From assembly GCA_021819255.1 (NCBI GenBank), contig JAKART010000099.1:1-7661 (forward strand): DNA of 7,661 nucleotides. Reading direction: 5' to 3'. This DNA is from Acidobacteriota bacterium. GTDB lineage: Bacteria > Acidobacteriota > Terriglobia > Terriglobales > Acidobacteriaceae. The notes below the pieces were generated by a model. It did no database searches. It was given only the letters and a program-made list of their open reading frames with translations, and was not told where the DNA came from. Numbering within the stretch: position 1 is the first letter of the stretch; every line of letters starts with the position of its first letter. This document shows, piece by piece, positions 1 to 6,157 of the stretch. The translations under genes were made by a program, and so were the position numbers.

Positions 1-76
1 CCAGGCCGATCGTGACTGCGGCGCCGAAGATCAGCACCAAGGCGATGATCTGTGTCTGCGTCTCCTTATCCTTCAT
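1..76 (-). CDS. Small membrane protein of the lysis cassette (N-terminal part only)
   Basis: Only the first 25 codons are in the window; the gene continues past position 1. Its ATG (74-76) overlaps the TGA of the lysozyme gene (73-75) as ATGA, and a GGAGG lies 7 bases upstream, so translational coupling is likely. The product starts MKDKETQTQ and then enters a hydrophobic stretch (IIALVLIFGAAVTIGL), so residues 10-25 look like a membrane segment. A short protein with an early membrane segment directly after a phage lysozyme is typically a holin or an Rz-type inner-membrane spanin; the visible part cannot separate these. The short charged N-terminus followed by one helix fits either. The gene call is fairly firm, the function is inferred from position. 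Confidence 0.72.
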   Translation of the reverse strand, partial: MKDKETQTQIIALVLIFGAAVTIGL

Positions 77-534
77 CCCTTCGCCTCCTCGGCCGTTGCC
101 TGACCCAGGAACATCGCGGCCTCCGCCCTGCGCCGGGCCACCAGTCCAGGCAACGTCGCACCGGCCGCATCATGCACCCACAGGCCAAACTGAGCCGCCG
201 CTCCCTGCATGTCGCCGGCGTTCACCTTGCGCAACAGTTCGGAGCGCTCCAGATTTCCCGTGCCGCAGTTGAAGCAGAAGTCCACCAGCGCATCGAACTG
301 GTGCTGCTCCAGGGGCTGTTTGACGATGTTGTTCACAAAGGAGACTGGCTCGGTCACATCGCACCGCAGCGCCTCCTCCGCCTGTTCCGGCGTCCACGCC
401 AAACCGGCATGAACCTCCCGCCCGGTGTGCCCGTAGCCGATCGTCCACACTCCGCCTGCGTCTCGATAAGCCTCCGTGCGCAGCCCCTCAAAGCTCTTGG
501 TGAACTCGATCCCACTCTCGCTGTACACCCGCAT
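73..534 (-). CDS. Phage endolysin, GH24 lysozyme (T4/lambdoid R type)
   Basis: A 153-residue muramidase that would cleave the beta-1,4 bond between N-acetylmuramic acid and N-acetylglucosamine in peptidoglycan at the end of infection. The catalytic triad of the family is intact: Glu16 (in SFEGLR), Asp25 and Thr31 (in WTIGYGHT), with the spacing +9 and +15 seen in T4 lysozyme (E11, D20, T26). The helix QFDALVDFCFNCG (79-91) and the C-terminal LPGLVARRRAEAAMFLG (128-144) are also typical of the family, and the length is usual. There is no signal peptide or N-terminal membrane anchor, so a holin should be needed for release. The ATG overlaps by one base the TGA of the upstream coiled-coil membrane gene (TGATG), with an AAGGGGG 8 bases upstream, and the stop overlaps the next start. 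Three cysteines (58, 87, 90) are noticeable. Function is well supported. Confidence 0.96.
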   Translation of the reverse strand: MRVYSESGIEFTKSFEGLRTEAYRDAGGVWTIGYGHTGREVHAGLAWTPEQAEEALRCDVTEPVSFVNNIVKQPLEQHQFDALVDFCFNCGTGNLERSELLRKVNAGDMQGAAAQFGLWVHDAAGATLPGLVARRRAEAAMFLGQATAEEAKG

Positions 535-896
535 CAGTGCGCCCCCTTCAAGTACTCCTGAATCACCGCCTGCAGCAGCAGTTGCAGCACCAGGAAGACG
601 CCCATGGCGACTCCCCCGTAGACCATCAAGCGGTCGATCTTGGTTCCGTGGGCCTGGATCTGCGCGGTCACCATGCGGAAGGCTCCCTCCTTGCCGAAGA
701 AGTTCTTCCAGTTCGTCTCCAGCGTGTCGGTCCGCCGGAGCAACTCGGTCTGGATCTCCTGTAGCTTGGCGTCGCGCACATCATCCACCTTGCGCCGCTC
801 CGCATCCACCTGGTCGCGCGCGCTCAACCGCGTCTCGATTGCGTCCAGTGCGATGCGCACCTCTCCAATGTTCTGCACTCGCTTGGCTACGATCAC
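534..896 (-). CDS. Coiled-coil protein with a C-terminal membrane segment (XhlA/holin-accessory-like)
   Basis: A 120-residue protein if read from the GTG at 894-896, which has GAGGGGG 6 bases upstream. An in-frame TTG at 947 would add 17 residues (WFGQFVLES...) but has no comparable ribosome-binding site, so I prefer the GTG. Residues about 10-75 are highly charged and heptad-like (AIETRLSARDQVDAERRKVD, then TELLRRTDTLETNWKNFF), predicting a long helix or coiled coil. Residues 91-112 (MVYGGVAMGVFLVLQLLLQAV) form one membrane segment, followed by a short tail ending in KGAH. A coiled coil plus one C-terminal helix next to a lysozyme recalls the XhlA family of phage lysis accessory proteins, which sit on the inner membrane. 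A holin or i-spanin-like role is possible. The gene overlaps the lysozyme start by one base, making a lysis operon. Architecture is seen directly; the lysis role is inference. Confidence 0.85.
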   Translation of the reverse strand: MIVAKRVQNIGEVRIALDAIETRLSARDQVDAERRKVDDVRDAKLQEIQTELLRRTDTLETNWKNFFGKEGAFRMVTAQIQAHGTKIDRLMVYGGVAMGVFLVLQLLLQAVIQEYLKGAH

Positions 897-1012
897 TCTT
901 TTCCCCCTCGAAGAAAAACTCTCCAGCACGAACTGCCCGAACCACAAGGCCCCGCGGACCCGTCAGATCGCTCTTTCGCGCAGGTGCGGCCTGATGCCGG
1001 AACTTCTATGTG

Positions 1013-1289
1013 TGCTTTGACCCATCGCGGAGTCTTCCGCCAGCCAACCTGCCGGGACGCCATGAAAGCGTTCCAGCACGTTCGCTTTGGGAGGCCCATC
1101 TGCACGGGAGGAGTTGTGGGTACCACTCTCCGCTATGGCGTCTTCAGTTTCGAGGTACCCAATGCTTCAACATCGAGGAGCGCTTCCCCCAAGTGAAAGC
1201 GTCACTGCCAGCCCTCTTCGGAGCGCCCATCAACGCTGCAAAATGCGATGCGCGCATCGTCACTGGTACCCCGGATGGAGTCGCAATTT
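1013..1289. repeat. Two diverged tandem copies of a segment of about 130 bases
   Basis: Copy A (about 1013-1150) and copy B (about 1163-1289) share ordered landmarks on the plus strand: TGCTT at 1013 and 1163, a CATCG.GGAG..CTTCC.CCA block just after, AAAGCGT at 1065 and 1196, a GCCCATC block ending at 1100 and 1231, GGTACC at 1119 and 1265, then CCG..ATGG.GTC..TTT. The 36-base core from AAAGCGT through CCCATC aligns without gaps with 24 identities by hand count. Between landmarks the copies differ by insertions and deletions. Translations are similar on both strands (for example MGAPKRAGSDAF and MGLPKRTCWNAF on the minus strand), so conservation could reflect either DNA or a decayed coding repeat. 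Origin unknown. Confidence 0.5.
1246..1259. promoter_or_regulatory. 14-base perfect palindrome (possible operator or small hairpin)
   Basis: CGATGCGCGCATCG is its own reverse complement. It lies in copy B of the non-coding repeat and is followed on the minus strand by CATTTTGC. It could be a dimeric repressor site or a 5-base-pair hairpin with a CGCG loop. A palindrome of this length is expected about once per two windows of this size by chance, so only its position between two gene modules makes it worth listing. No function is shown. Confidence 0.25.
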
Positions 1290-1335
1290 GCCAAAGGAGC
1301 TGCCTTCGATCTCTGCGTGCTCCTCAGCTCATGGT

Positions 1336-1360
1336 GTCAACAACGCTCCGTGGCGTTGAC
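1336..1360 (-). terminator. Hairpin immediately after the beta-sandwich gene (weak terminator or mRNA stabiliser)
   Basis: The sequence starts at the base after the TGA (1361-1363). GTC pairs with GAC and AACGC with GCGTT around a 6-base loop, giving 8 base pairs with a 3-base bulge. There is no run of T after it on either strand, so it is not a classical intrinsic terminator. Its position at the end of the fibre module suggests a 3' end signal that could separate fibre from lysis transcripts. Confidence 0.3.
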
Positions 1361-2131
1361 TCAATAGCTGAATGCTCCCAGAATCGCCACATAGTTTGTG
1401 CCGGAAGTAGTCATGGTTCCAGTGGCTGCGCTCACCACGGAAGAGGAGGTGTTCCACTCACACGCAACCATTCCGCTATCGGTGAGACTCGGCTCATCCA
1501 CCGCTACCAGCGTCGCAGTGCTACCGGCGATATCTCCTGCGGAAAAGGAGTCTCCACCACCTCCAGAAGCACAGAAGATATTCATTGTCGGCGCGGAGGT
1601 TGTGGTGAACTGGCCCGACGTAATTGTGGTGAGCGTCGAGTCTTCTATGGTTGTCGAAGAGGTGTTGAGAGAGACCGCGGGGACTGCAAACTTCAGCACG
1701 ACCATTGCCTGATAGTTGCTTGCTGCGGATGGAGTACAGGTAAAGGTACTTGAGGCTACCGTAGCACCGGGCCCAAGATATAGGTAGGCCATCTGGCCGA
1801 CGTTATAGCCAGAGGTTACATCTGTACCGATAACAACAAATGAGCTTCCTGTAGCGTTTTCGGTTGGTGCGACCGTAGGAAGATCAGAGCTGGAATTAGT
1901 ATTTGCGGATCGACAATAGGCGATGAGAAGTTCGTTAGGGCCTATAAGCATCGCCGGGGATGTGATCGTTGTATAGACATTCGTCGTCGTGTTCGACACG
2001 TAGGTGTATCCAACGAAGCTGGGAGATGTTGGAGGAGATGAGGAGCCGAATGCCGCCGTCTGCGCGGGCCCCATATCCTGTCTTCCGGCCAGCATCAGCA
2101 CGCACGCGAGTAGAGCGCTCTTCCAGATCAT
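1361..2131 (-). CDS. Secreted or fibre-associated beta-sandwich protein with a signal-peptide-like N-terminus
   Basis: A 256-residue protein. The ATG at 2129-2131 follows the TAG of the giant fibre gene after 2 bases and has GGAG 5 bases upstream (a second GGAG slightly further), so this start is preferred over longer in-frame ones inside the fibre gene. The N-terminus MIWKSALLACVLMLAGR followed by QDMGPAQTA reads like a Sec signal peptide with cleavage near residue 26. The rest is Ser/Thr/Ala/Gly-rich and beta-strand-like. Segments NELLIAYCRS (66-75), AYLYLGPGATVASSTFTC (115-132) and the SGQFTTTSAPTMNIFCASGG stretch (172-191) to NYVAILGAFSY (246-256) resemble a widespread jelly-roll-like module of extracellular and phage fibre proteins. 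Four cysteines (73, 132, 187, 224) follow the leader. It is probably a partner of the fibre, perhaps binding glycans; the function is inferred. AT content is higher than in the virion genes upstream. Confidence 0.85.
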   Translation of the reverse strand: MIWKSALLACVLMLAGRQDMGPAQTAAFGSSSPPTSPSFVGYTYVSNTTTNVYTTITSPAMLIGPNELLIAYCRSANTNSSSDLPTVAPTENATGSSFVVIGTDVTSGYNVGQMAYLYLGPGATVASSTFTCTPSAASNYQAMVVLKFAVPAVSLNTSSTTIEDSTLTTITSGQFTTTSAPTMNIFCASGGGGDSFSAGDIAGSTATLVAVDEPSLTDSGMVACEWNTSSSVVSAATGTMTTSGTNYVAILGAFSY

Positions 2132-2133
2132 GG

Positions 2134-5100
2134 CTACTCCACTCCAATCGAGAAGGTGATTGCGCTGTAAATGATAGAGGCGCTGGTCTGGTTGCACACC
2201 TCCCATGCCGCCGTGTTGGCCGCGCTGGGCCAGATATGGAAGACCATCCCTCCCACCGCTCCCCATCCGGTTAGCGATGCTGGGTCAGACGTATAGCCGG
2301 AGCTGATATGGCTGCCTGGCCCACTGGTGTTCACGCCTGTTATGGTGACCGGAGCCGCGGTGGAACAGCTATTTGCCGCTTGCGTTCCGGAACTGACGGC
2401 AAGCGTCGTATCGTTTGGCATCACCAGCGGAGTTCCATTCACCGTAGGAGTCTGAGCAAAGTTCATCTGGCCGGTGGCGTTCGATGCCGTAAAGAGGCTC
2501 TCGAAGGTTGTGCCGCTGCCGATGCTCATTCCAAAATTGGTTCCAGTGGTATACAAATTCAAAGTGTTCGTTGAGGGCTGCTGCCCGTAACCTTGAATGC
2601 TGTTCGTTCCGAGAATCTGCACTGCCGGAGTGGACGTGTCCGGGCTTGCGCTTCCGGGTGAGCCTCCGATAAGGCTAAGGGACGCGGATGCAACGGTACC
2701 GCCAGCCGAAATATTGTTGCCGAAGTTGAAATAGTTGTTGACCGTATCTACCCTCATCCACATGGATCCGCCGGATGTGAACAGGTAGTAGGGAGGCGTG
2801 TAGGAGCCGACTCCAGGGTTATAGTCGCTCTCGCAGATGATGCATCCATTATGGGCGGGGGCATAGGGAAGGTTGAAATAGCCACCCCAGGCTCCACTTG
2901 CTGTCAGCATGCTGCCGCCTGGATTATTGGTTCCATTGGCCAGATTGAGAATATTGATATTGCTATTGACCCAGGCTGGTCCAAGATCCTGAAGAGTTAG
3001 CTGGGACTCTCCGTTGTAAGGCATACTGCTCTGCCCGTGCGTGTCAATGATGTCGTTCTCGCTGTAGGTCGATGCTGGAGATTCAGTCACAACATCGCCC
3101 GAGTTCCACGCAACTTGATTCGGTTGCACTGTCAGGTTGCTTTGATTCGGTGAAGAGTTGATGAAAGCTCCCGGGTAGAAGGTGTACTCCGGATACCCGG
3201 CGTTGATGGAACAGGTGGTGTCCGGTCCCTCGTTGGAGCCCGTCTGCGCCCACTGAAGCACGGGATTCTGATTGTCCATGCTGTTGGCGGTGACGGTATA
3301 GGTTCCGTTCAAATCGGTATCGACGGTGCAACCGGCAACGTTGAGTGTGCTCCCCACAGGATAAGGGAAGACGTTCATCGAATACGGATCCGGCGATGCG
3401 GAGACGACGTTGTTCGTCCTGGTGAGCGAGAGTCCTTCGACATTCTGCAATCCAGCGTAGAGAAGCTCAGGATTTGGAGAAGTTCCACCTCCATTGCATC
3501 CGCCTGTGACGCAGTTCGCAAGAAGAATCTGGCTTGTGGATGTAGCTCCCAGAACCTGAAAAGCCACTGGCCAATAGTAAGTATTCCAGGATCCAAGACT
3601 ATTGTTGTTGACCACAAACTGACCGCAAGGACCGCCTTGCATGATGGGAGCGTTCGATGTATTCCAGCCGTGGTATGTCGTAAAAGTAATGGACTGGACG
3701 CCGCCACTGGCCGTTCCCACGCTGGTAATCGGGACTTCCTCCTGATACCATCCGGCCAGGCAGGCATCTTCTCCGGCGACAAAGCTTCCCGGAGATGCGG
3801 GACTGGTTCCCAGCGTTATCTGGCAGGTATCTGTGGCAGGGGAGAGATTATCCCCTCCGCCCGTAGCTGTGCATGTTCCCACATTTCCCCATGCGGTGCT
3901 CTCTGTTACAGGCGTATTGCCCAGATTGAAAGCAATAGAGTCATTAAGGACCGTTCCAGCACTGGATACAAATGTGGTCGTGGTTGGAGTTGCGTTCTGC
4001 ATATCCAGCAGAATGCCCCCAGTGGCCCACTCCCATCCTGCCTGTCCCAAACATCCCTGAGAGTGACTGAAACAGCCGAAGTTCGTTACGGCCAGAGTGG
4101 TCGAGCCTGTGGTGGGAGCGGCCAGAGTGGCCTGCATTACAATTCCACCTGCTCCTCCACAAGCTCCTGATGTAGTCCCGTTAAAAGCTGTCGTGATGGG
4201 GCCGACCACCGGAACGCCCGAAGCCGTGGAACAGGTGCTCGGCTCAGAGTTGACCTGAGCCGCGCCATAACCACTGGGCACGTACAAACCTATTCCTTCT
4301 CCTGCGACGATGTTGACTGTTCCAAAGTTGGCAGCGGTAAAGGTCTGGTTGCCTCCAGTGGCTGCCACTGAAACCGGCAGCACGGCATTGATGGTGGCGT
4401 TGTTCCCGGTTCCCGGCGTCCAGATCACGATAGAGTCGGTCTGCGCGGTGGGGAGGCTGGCCGTTGAGAAGGAGATTGTCACGCTCGCCAGCACCCCCGG
4501 ACCTGAAAAGGTACTTCCGTTCCAGTCATAAAATTGCGTGTATCCAGAAGGCTGAACGAATGCGGGGTTGGAAGGATTGTATAAGCTCCCGGCGGTTGGA
4601 GTTGCTAAGTTCCCCTTGAAAAACCCCACCTGCTGCGGCTTGATATCAATAGCCTGCAACCCTTCATCGGATCCGAAGTAAGCTCCGCCATAATAAAGCA
4701 GATAAGCGTACTGCCAGGCGGCGTCTCCAACCTTCAGATCGGTAAAGTTGCCGCTGATGCCGTGGTCGATGCCCGGCGCATTGTTCAGAAAGTTGATGTT
4801 AAGCGCTGTGTGGCCGGCCCAGGGGCCGTTATTGTTGTAATAGCCAGGACCGCTCCCGTTGAACTGCAAGCCGAGGTTCGTCAGCGGTGTCGCCAAGGTC
4901 GTTCCGCCATAGTTCACTGTCGCGCCAAAGCTGCTGTTGGTCTGGGTGACGGTCTGCGACGAGGAGGAGGCGCCCATGATGCAGTCGCCACTCGCGCAGC
5001 CTCCATTGAAGGTGAAGGTGTTGCCGGCCTGACTCACGCCGCTGCCGGTCAGGGTGATATTTCCATTCACCGAACTCGACGGTCCGGTGATCGAGTTCAC

Positions 5101-5658
5101 CAGCGGGCCCGCCAGGGAAGAGTTCGGAATGGCGCTCGCGCTCACCGCCAGCGTCGGAGCGGTCGTCGCCGAGGTGACTGTGGGCGTCAGCCAGCTTGGC
5201 CAGCTCCCCGTGTCAAAGTTCGTCAGCGTTCCACCGCTGTTGGTAATCGTGAAGGTGCTTCCCGACTGGGAGACGGCGTTTCCGGTAAGATAAACGGTTC
5301 CGGTGGTGGTGCCGGAGGGCCCCTGGATCGCGCTCACTCCGTTTCCAGCCGTGGCGCAGTTGGCCGCGCTGACCGTCCAGACACCGTCGTTCTCCGCCGG
5401 GCAGCCGGTGAGTCCCTCGGTGTCAAGACCGAAGCCGCCGTTGCTGACGGGCAGAACGCCCTTCACCTGCGGACCCAGGTTGATGGCTTGTGCCGCCGCT
5501 GACTGCGCGCATCCGTAGGCAAACAGCAGCGCCACGCTGGCCGCCAGACTGGGCAGAACTCTGTTCAAGGGCCGCTCCGCTCTCCAGATCACGGAAGCAA
5601 AGCAGGCGCCGCCAATCCGGCCCCGCTCCAAACGTTCTCTAAAGAAGTCCAAACGCAT
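2134..5658 (-). CDS. Giant tail-fibre-like protein with a signal-peptide-like leader
   Basis: A 1174-residue protein if read from the ATG at 5656-5658, which has AGGAG 9 bases upstream and overlaps the end of the adaptor gene by 20 bases. A TTG at 5566-5568, with GGAG 6 bases upstream, would give a 1144-residue product starting directly with an ideal leader (NRVLPSLAASVALLFAYG, ending SAAAQA before INLGP). In the longer form the hydrophobic stretch is residues 34-50 with likely cleavage after 58. VKGVLPVSNGG (65-75) matches the common tail-fibre motif GxLPVxNGGTG. Two repeats of I.GPS....G...LTG..VSQ.G.TFT (111-138, 190-217) and AIPNSSLAGP follow. Later come a long Gly/Ser/Thr/Asn-rich beta region, an FTTYHGWN...IMQGG module (660-676), PVGSTLNVAGC (767-777), NISAGGTV (982-989) and a C-terminal domain from about 1092, typical of fibre tips. 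Twenty cysteines follow the leader. It probably mediates host-surface binding; export would be unusual for a fibre. Confidence 0.88.
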   Translation of the reverse strand: MRLDFFRERLERGRIGGACFASVIWRAERPLNRVLPSLAASVALLFAYGCAQSAAAQAINLGPQVKGVLPVSNGGFGLDTEGLTGCPAENDGVWTVSAANCATAGNGVSAIQGPSGTTTGTVYLTGNAVSQSGSTFTITNSGGTLTNFDTGSWPSWLTPTVTSATTAPTLAVSASAIPNSSLAGPLVNSITGPSSSVNGNITLTGSGVSQAGNTFTFNGGCASGDCIMGASSSSQTVTQTNSSFGATVNYGGTTLATPLTNLGLQFNGSGPGYYNNNGPWAGHTALNINFLNNAPGIDHGISGNFTDLKVGDAAWQYAYLLYYGGAYFGSDEGLQAIDIKPQQVGFFKGNLATPTAGSLYNPSNPAFVQPSGYTQFYDWNGSTFSGPGVLASVTISFSTASLPTAQTDSIVIWTPGTGNNATINAVLPVSVAATGGNQTFTAANFGTVNIVAGEGIGLYVPSGYGAAQVNSEPSTCSTASGVPVVGPITTAFNGTTSGACGGAGGIVMQATLAAPTTGSTTLAVTNFGCFSHSQGCLGQAGWEWATGGILLDMQNATPTTTTFVSSAGTVLNDSIAFNLGNTPVTESTAWGNVGTCTATGGGDNLSPATDTCQITLGTSPASPGSFVAGEDACLAGWYQEEVPITSVGTASGGVQSITFTTYHGWNTSNAPIMQGGPCGQFVVNNNSLGSWNTYYWPVAFQVLGATSTSQILLANCVTGGCNGGGTSPNPELLYAGLQNVEGLSLTRTNNVVSASPDPYSMNVFPYPVGSTLNVAGCTVDTDLNGTYTVTANSMDNQNPVLQWAQTGSNEGPDTTCSINAGYPEYTFYPGAFINSSPNQSNLTVQPNQVAWNSGDVVTESPASTYSENDIIDTHGQSSMPYNGESQLTLQDLGPAWVNSNINILNLANGTNNPGGSMLTASGAWGGYFNLPYAPAHNGCIICESDYNPGVGSYTPPYYLFTSGGSMWMRVDTVNNYFNFGNNISAGGTVASASLSLIGGSPGSASPDTSTPAVQILGTNSIQGYGQQPSTNTLNLYTTGTNFGMSIGSGTTFESLFTASNATGQMNFAQTPTVNGTPLVMPNDTTLAVSSGTQAANSCSTAAPVTITGVNTSGPGSHISSGYTSDPASLTGWGAVGGMVFHIWPSAANTAAWEVCNQTSASIIYSAITFSIGVE
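5008..5328 (-). repeat. Internal duplicated motif in the N-terminal part of the giant fibre
   Basis: Two gapless 28-residue units, at 5245-5328 and 5008-5091, are offset by 79 residues and share 15 identical positions by hand count. The pattern is I.GPS....G...LTG..VSQ.G.TFT. Such units are common in phage fibre shafts, where they form repeated beta structure. Each is followed by a short Gly-rich linker, and the intervening residues carry the SAIPNSSLAGP element. Confidence 0.75.
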
Positions 5659-6154
5659 AGAGCACATCTCCTGGTTGTGGCGCCACGGCCAGCGTGATGG
5701 TGAAAACCCCGTTGACGATCGCCGTCGTATATCCCACACCCTCCACCAAAACGGCGGAGTTGTATTGGAGGATCAACAGGGTTGACGGAGCAACCGTCAA
5801 TGTGAAAACCGTATTCGTTCCATTGATGGTCCCTGCCGGGGCCTGCGCGAACGGCGTCACCCCGGTTCCAGCGCCTCCGGACAAGCTCTGGTCCGGGTAG
5901 ACCTGCTGCACGATCTCCGGCGCCTGCACCACCATCGTATACAGCTGCGTGTTGTCCAGATAACAGCCGATCTGCCCCAGTCCATCGGTCTGCTGCGGAT
6001 TGGGCGCGGGCGTTCCGCTGGTGTCGCTGTACACGCCGGCCAGCGGAGTCAGCGCCGCCACATTGGCCGGCTGGGTCAGGAAGTACACCTGGGCTCCGGC
6101 GATTGCCTGCCCCTGCGCGGTCTGCACCACGCGGTCGATTCGTGTAATGGCCAT
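5639..6154 (-). CDS. Tail-fibre anchor or adaptor protein with two phage beta domains
   Basis: A 171-residue protein. The ATG at 6152-6154 lies 3 bases after the TGA of the preceding virion gene, with GGAG 8 bases upstream. Residues 1-76 (IDRVVQTAQGQAIAGAQVYF, then PLAGVYSDTSGTPAPNPQQTD and GLGQIGCYLD) match the beta domain often found at the N-terminus of phage fibres and baseplate proteins, whose signature is PLA.VYSD..GT...NP...D..G...FY. Residues 108-171 (GTINGTNTVFTLTVAPST, ...LQYNSAVLVEGVGYT..., AVAPQPGDVLYAFGLL) match a second module usual near fibres, of the form G..NG.NT.FTL...P.....L..NG......Y......I....AP..GD.L.A. It probably connects the virion to the giant fibre encoded next, with which its reading frame overlaps by up to 20 bases. 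No signal peptide is present. The domain assignment rests on pattern memory. Confidence 0.87.
   Translation of the reverse strand: MAITRIDRVVQTAQGQAIAGAQVYFLTQPANVAALTPLAGVYSDTSGTPAPNPQQTDGLGQIGCYLDNTQLYTMVVQAPEIVQQVYPDQSLSGGAGTGVTPFAQAPAGTINGTNTVFTLTVAPSTLLILQYNSAVLVEGVGYTTAIVNGVFTITLAVAPQPGDVLYAFGLL
5668..5672 (-). promoter_or_regulatory. Ribosome-binding site deciding the giant-fibre start
   Basis: AGGAG on the minus strand lies inside the end of the adaptor gene. It abuts one in-frame ATG (5665-5667) with no spacing, which is unusable, and sits 9 bases before the next ATG (5656-5658), which is usable. The competing TTG at 5566-5568 has its own GGAG at 5575-5578, 6 bases away. The first site favours the longer product; the signal-peptide shape favours the TTG. 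Confidence 0.5.
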
Positions 6155-6157
6155 CGA

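Larger units (their letters stand above)
897..1360. other. 464-base region without a convincing gene
   Basis: This is the longest non-coding stretch in a window where other genes overlap or nearly touch. It separates the fibre module from the lysis cassette. Open frames exist on both strands but lack good ribosome-binding sites and family resemblance. One minus frame (about 1249 down to 1139) reads MRASHFAALMGAPKRAGSD... and stops at once after HWVPRN, with no Shine-Dalgarno before it. The region holds two diverged copies of a roughly 130-base segment, three GGTACC sites (1119, 1154, 1265), a 14-base perfect palindrome and a hairpin at the right edge. I found no clear -35/-10 promoter: TTGACA occurs on the minus strand inside the right-edge hairpin but has no matching -10 about 17 bases on. 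It could be a degraded inserted gene, or a control region for the lysis genes. Confidence 0.6.

Noticed and set aside
893..1126. Minus-strand open frame of 77 codons in the gap
   Set aside because: Its GTG start has a purine stretch directly abutting it rather than properly spaced, the translation ends in low-complexity Gly/Ser/Cys, and it overlaps the start of the coiled-coil gene in another frame.
1336..1360. Minus-strand TTGACA as a -35 box for the lysis genes
   Set aside because: It is inside the 3' hairpin of the preceding gene and no plausible -10 element is found about 17 bases downstream.
1010..1753. Plus-strand open frame of 247 codons starting in the gap and running antisense through the beta-sandwich gene
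   Set aside because: Composition is Cys/Arg/His-rich as in shadow frames and no family resemblance was seen. Its first part covers the tandem repeat, so similarity of its translated segments may only reflect the DNA repeat.
4762..5502. Plus-strand open frame of 246 codons antisense to the giant fibre
   Set aside because: It lies in the most GC-rich part of the fibre gene, where antisense frames stay open by composition. The product is Arg/Gly/Ala-rich without motifs, while the minus-strand frame has clear fibre motifs.
5518..5532. Possible lipoprotein signal (AYGC) in the giant-fibre leader
   Set aside because: The residues before the Cys (Ala-Tyr-Gly) do not fit the lipobox, which prefers Leu at -3 and a small or aliphatic residue at -2. 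A normal signal-peptidase I site (AQA) follows.
1361..5658. Diversity-generating retroelement targeting the fibre or its partner
   Set aside because: No reverse transcriptase, template repeat or Asn(AAC)-rich variable C-terminal region was seen within the window.
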